A DNA stretch of 64,000 nt from Tyzzerella sp. GTDB taxonomy: Bacteria; Bacillota; Clostridia; Lachnospirales; Anaerotignaceae. The notes under the pieces were generated by a model. It ran no database searches, was not told the DNA's origin, and saw nothing but the letters and a program-made list of their open reading frames with translations. Below, piece after piece: positions 61,119 to 64,000 of this stretch; position 1 is the stretch's first letter; each line of letters begins with the position of its first letter. The position numbers and the translations under genes are program-made. The DNA lies in NCBI GenBank assembly GCA_019415525.1, contig DXZA01000031.1, positions 1 through 64,000 on the forward strand. Direction: 5' to 3'.

Positions 61119-61505
61119 TTGGATAATAGAGAACTTATTGAAAAAGCAAAAAAAGCTATGGAAAATTCCTATTCACCATATTCTAATTTTAAAGTAGGTG
61201 CCTGTTTATTATGTTCTGATGGAACTGTATTTACAGGGTGTAATATTGAAAACGGAAGCTATGGTGCTACAAATTGTGCAGAAAGAACTGCTATTTTTAA
61301 AGCTGTTTCAGAAGGTAAAAGGGATTTTTCTAAAATAGCAATAGTTAGTAGTAGTGGCGATTTAACATTCCCTTGTGGAATATGTCTTCAGGTTATAGCT
61401 GAATTTATGATTGACAAAGAGGTAATACTTGAGGATAATAACAAAGATATAAAAATATTTAAGGTAAGAGAGCTTTTGCCATTTGCCTTTAATCTTTCGA
61501 AATAG
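61119..61505 (+). CDS. cdd: Cytidine deaminase
   Basis: A 128-residue tetrameric-type deaminase converting cytidine and deoxycytidine to the uridine forms. TNCAERTAIF (Cys53, catalytic Glu55) and FPCGICLQV (Cys86, Cys89) form the zinc site, and YSPYSNFKVGACL is the substrate loop. The start is TTG after GGAGGGG. It lies in the ybeY-era cluster; in Bacillus, dgkA sits between ybeY and cdd, but here the two are 25 bases apart. Confidence 0.96.
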   Translation: MDNRELIEKAKKAMENSYSPYSNFKVGACLLCSDGTVFTGCNIENGSYGATNCAERTAIFKAVSEGKRDFSKIAIVSSSGDLTFPCGICLQVIAEFMIDKEVILEDNNKDIKIFKVRELLPFAFNLSK

Positions 61506-61516
61506 AAGGTGATTTT

Positions 61517-62074
61517 TTGCCGGAGAAAAGTTGGGAAATACTCGAAGGAGCTTGTTATTACTGTAAAAAATGCAGGCTTTGGGAAACACGTAAAAATGTT
61601 GTTATTGGTGTAGGTAATAAAAATGCAGATATAATGTTTATAGGAGAAGGTCCAGGAGAGCAAGAGGATTTGCAGGGTATACCTTTTGTAGGCCCTGCTG
61701 GACAACTTCTTGATAAAATGCTTAATGCTATAAATCTTACACGAGATGATGTTTATATTGCTAATATTGTTAAATGTAGACCACCAGGAAATAGAGACCC
61801 TCATGATGATGAGCAAAAAGCTTGTCTTAATTATTTAAGGTATCAGCTTATGCTTGTTAAGCCTAAAATAATTGTGTGTCTTGGTAGGATTGCTGCACAG
61901 GCTATAATATCACCAGATTTTAAAATAACTCGTCAAAGAGGTACTTGGATTGATAGAAAAGGCTATAAAATAACAGCTACATATCACCCTTCTGCACTTC
62001 TTCGTGATGAAACTAAAAAACGTCCTGCTTGGGAGGACTTTAAAAGTATTAGAAAAATGTTAGATAGTATATAA
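61517..62074 (+). CDS. Uracil-DNA glycosylase, family 4 (iron-sulfur)
   Basis: A 185-residue glycosylase that removes uracil from DNA. The four cluster cysteines are Cys16 and Cys19 (YYCKKCRLW), Cys87 (VKCRPPGNR) and Cys103. GEGPGEQEDLQGIPFVGPAG is motif 1, and TYHPSALLRD is the DNA-intercalating motif. The start is TTG after AAGGTGA, 11 bases after cdd. Placing it beside cytidine deaminase and era is unusual relative to Bacillus and groups two uracil-related functions. Confidence 0.94.
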   Translation: MPEKSWEILEGACYYCKKCRLWETRKNVVIGVGNKNADIMFIGEGPGEQEDLQGIPFVGPAGQLLDKMLNAINLTRDDVYIANIVKCRPPGNRDPHDDEQKACLNYLRYQLMLVKPKIIVCLGRIAAQAIISPDFKITRQRGTWIDRKGYKITATYHPSALLRDETKKRPAWEDFKSIRKMLDSI

Positions 62075-62091
62075 TTTAAGGAGAGAATATT

Positions 62092-62997
62092 TTGGCAAAA
62101 AAATTTTATTCAGGATTTGTTTCACTTGTAGGAAAACCTAATGTAGGAAAATCTACTTTAATGAATTGTCTTATAGGTGAAAAAATTGCTATTATTTCAA
62201 ATAAACCACAAACAACAAGAAATAAAATAACAAGTATACTTACAAAAGACGATTATCAGGTTGTTTTTATTGATACTCCTGGTATTCATAAACCAAAATC
62301 AAAACTTGGTAATTATATGGTTAAATCAGCAGAAACAAGTCTTAATGAAGTTGATGTTGTACTTATGCTTGTTGAACCTAGTGAAAAAGTTTGGGAAATG
62401 GACAACTATGTTATAGAAAAACTTAAAAATGTAAAAACTCCAGTTGTTCTTGTTATAAATAAAGTTGATACTGTTGAAAAAGAAGTTCTTTTAAAAGTAA
62501 TTGACACATACAGAGGTCTTTATAATTTTACAGAGATTGTTCCTGTATCTGCTCTTAAAGGTGAAAATACAGAAACACTTCTTTCTGTAATTAAAAAATA
62601 TCTTCCAGAAGGACCACAGTATTTCCCTGCTGATATGGTTACAGACCAGCCGGAAAGACAAATTGCTTCTGAAATTATAAGAGAAAAAGCGTTAAGACTT
62701 TTACAAGATGAAATACCTCATGGTATTGCTGTTGAAATAACATCAATGAAAAAAAGACAGGATAAAAATCTTGTTGATGTACAAGCTACTATATATTGCG
62801 AAAGAGATTCCCATAAGGGAATTATAATAGGTAAACAAGGTTCTATGCTTAAAAAAATAGGTACTTATGCAAGACAGGATATTGAAAACCTTCTTGGTTC
62901 ACCTATTAATCTTCAGCTTTGGATAAAAGTTAAAAAAGACTGGAGAGATAGTGATTTTTTACTTAAAAATTTCGGATACGATTCAAAAAATATTTAA
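62092..62997 (+). CDS. era: GTPase Era
   Basis: A 301-residue GTPase that binds 16S rRNA and assists 30S assembly. G motifs are GKPNVGKST (G1), QTTRN (G2), DTPGIHKPKSKLGNYM (G3) and NKVD (G4). The C-terminal KH domain contains SHKGIIIGKQGSMLKKIG and ends at LQLWIKVKKDWR. The start is TTG after AAGGAGAG. It is followed by yqzL and recO, as in most Firmicutes. Confidence 0.97.
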   Translation: MAKKFYSGFVSLVGKPNVGKSTLMNCLIGEKIAIISNKPQTTRNKITSILTKDDYQVVFIDTPGIHKPKSKLGNYMVKSAETSLNEVDVVLMLVEPSEKVWEMDNYVIEKLKNVKTPVVLVINKVDTVEKEVLLKVIDTYRGLYNFTEIVPVSALKGENTETLLSVIKKYLPEGPQYFPADMVTDQPERQIASEIIREKALRLLQDEIPHGIAVEITSMKKRQDKNLVDVQATIYCERDSHKGIIIGKQGSMLKKIGTYARQDIENLLGSPINLQLWIKVKKDWRDSDFLLKNFGYDSKNI

Positions 62998-63078
62998 AAA
63001 AATTTCCATAGAATATAAATCTGTTATCGGGAAAACATATAAATATATAATTAAGTTTATATGAAAGAGGTGCGGTAT

Positions 63079-63231
63079 ATGGATTTATTATGGAATATGT
63101 TTGAGAAAAGTGGAAATGTTGAAATTTATTTAAAATATAAGGCTAGAGAGAAAAATGATTTTGAAAGCCTTAATAAAAGTGGTTTAGAGTCAGCCGGTTT
63201 CGGTGAAAACAAGGTTATGAACATATTTTAA
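63079..63231 (+). CDS. yqzL: YqzL family small protein
   Basis: A 50-residue protein, beginning MDLLWNMFEKSGNVEIYLKY, with an AAAGAGGTG site. The W-x2-F-x2-[ST]G-x3-YL pattern and its place between era and recO match the YqzL family, conserved in Bacillus and Clostridia but of unknown function. It ends just before a short hairpin. Confidence 0.85.
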   Translation: MDLLWNMFEKSGNVEIYLKYKAREKNDFESLNKSGLESAGFGENKVMNIF

Positions 63232-63238
63232 TTTTTTT

Positions 63239-63262
63239 GGCGGATTTTTCCGCCTATTTTTA
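63239..63262 (+). terminator. Hairpin between yqzL and recO
   Basis: GGCGGA pairs with TCCGCC around TTTT and is followed by TATTTTT. It could attenuate or partly terminate transcription into recO. Confidence 0.6.
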
Positions 63263-63280
63263 CATAATGGAAGTGGTTTT

Positions 63281-64000
63281 ATGGCAATAGATAAAGTACG
63301 TGGAATAGTGCTTAAAGAAATTAATAAGGGTGAAACAAGTAAAAATCTTATTGTACTTGCAAAAGGTATTGGTAAAATATTTATGTCTGCAAAAGGTGCA
63401 AGAAAGTCTAAAAGTCCCCTTATGGCATCAAGTCAAATATTTTCATATTGCGACTTTGTAGCTTATGAAAATAAAAATTTCTATAATATAAACCAAGCTG
63501 AAATAATAGAGAATTTCTATAATATACGTACAGATATATTTAAACTTGCTTATGCCTCTTACATTATGGAGCTTACAGAAAAAACCTGCCCTGAAAATAT
63601 GGAATGTGATGATATTATGCTTCTTTTATTAAAAACACTTTATGTTATGTCTAAGACTGATATAAACCCTAAACTTGCTTCTGTTATATTTGAAATAAAA
63701 TATATGTCTTTTATGGGATTTATGCCTGAAACAGAAAATTGTGTTTTTTGTGGAAATGATAATGGTATTTTATATTTTTCAAAAAATGAAGGTGGAGTAA
63801 TGTGTGAAGACTGTAAAAGAAAAGGTATTGATGGACAGTTTATATCTGGAGGAACTCTTTCGGCTATAAAGTATATACTTATTAATGATATTCATAAAAT
63901 ATTTTCTTTTAGAGTTTCTGATGAAGTTCTTTTTGAAATGTCTGCTATATCAAGAGATTATATATCATCTCATATAAATATGCGTTTTAAAACACTTGAT
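63281..64000 (+). CDS. recO: DNA repair protein RecO (3' end outside the window)
   Basis: The first 240 residues of RecO, which loads RecA onto SSB-coated DNA with RecF/RecR. The N-terminal OB fold starts MAIDKVRGIVLKEINKGETS. The helical part carries the zinc-finger cysteines CVFCG and CEDCKRKG. The gene runs off the right edge with no stop, so its end is unknown. The start ATG follows GGAAGTGG, 49 bases after yqzL. Confidence 0.95.
   Translation, partial: MAIDKVRGIVLKEINKGETSKNLIVLAKGIGKIFMSAKGARKSKSPLMASSQIFSYCDFVAYENKNFYNINQAEIIENFYNIRTDIFKLAYASYIMELTEKTCPENMECDDIMLLLLKTLYVMSKTDINPKLASVIFEIKYMSFMGFMPETENCVFCGNDNGILYFSKNEGGVMCEDCKRKGIDGQFISGGTLSAIKYILINDIHKIFSFRVSDEVLFEMSAISRDYISSHINMRFKTLD

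Overview
The window is a very AT-rich chromosomal segment of a Gram-positive anaerobe. It most likely comes from a spore-forming member of the Clostridia (Lachnospirales-like). The reasons are low GC, strong AAGGAGG ribosome binding sites with frequent TTG/GTG starts, the spore genes yqfC-yqfD inside the conserved rpsU-yqeY-phoH-yqfF-ybeY-era-recO cluster, a Leu T-box, a ZTP riboswitch, CsoR, RecU and PTS sugar operons. No insertion sequence, prophage or CRISPR array was seen.

Layout. 0-0.4 kb: 3' end of a 23S rRNA gene followed directly by tRNA-Thr, tRNA-Tyr and initiator tRNA-Met, with no 5S gene between. 1.1-6.5 kb: complete sorbitol PTS operon (dehydrogenase, PRD activator, GutM, EIIC, EIIBC, EIIA). 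6.7-8.7 kb: lipoprotein, ArsC-like protein, and a ZTP riboswitch upstream of a formate/nitrite channel. 8.7-12.3 kb (minus): fruRKA. 12.5-15.5 kb: copper export (CopA with a fused CopZ-like tail, CsoR and its operator). 15.5-18.3 kb: orphan CbiK, a DUF815 ATPase, and two non-coding loci with C-rich hairpin loops. 18.3-20.7 kb (minus): secreted protein and uracil permease. 20.8-27.8 kb: sensor with a degenerate GGDEF domain, LysR regulator, NSS transporter, two-subunit L-serine dehydratase and KptA. 27.8-29.5 kb (minus): small household genes. 29.9-33.2 kb: DUF1576 membrane protein and an NtrC-like activator lacking GAFTGA. 33.2-38.1 kb (minus): leuACDB behind a T-box with a CUC specifier. 38.2-40.1 kb (minus): YtrA-type regulator and ABC exporter. 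40.3-45.4 kb: MATE pump, BTAD regulator with a small partner, AEC transporter, polysaccharide deacetylase. 45.4-45.6 kb: dense DnaA-box cluster beside recU. 46.3-55.2 kb: TldD/TldE, Ogt, PepF, O-acetylhomoserine sulfhydrylase, GlgB. 55.2-64 kb: rpsU to recO, where a family 4 uracil-DNA glycosylase sits in a cluster that carries dgkA in Bacillus.

The genes describe a sugar- and amino-acid-fermenting anaerobe: sorbitol and fructose uptake, serine deamination, formate movement tied to one-carbon status, leucine synthesis controlled by tRNA charging, and copper detoxification. RNA-level control is prominent. There is a ZTP riboswitch, a T-box, ribosome binding sites hidden in or bridged by hairpins, and candidate small RNAs whose loops are complementary to Shine-Dalgarno sequences.

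The most notable observations are the DnaA-box array away from dnaA, the non-coding loci flanking the DUF815 ATPase, the internal start that could release a free copper chaperone from copA, a sorbitol EIIA apparently without its phosphorylatable histidine, and an NtrC-family regulator without GAFTGA. All family assignments come from reading motifs by eye and from memory of the families; no database search was run.
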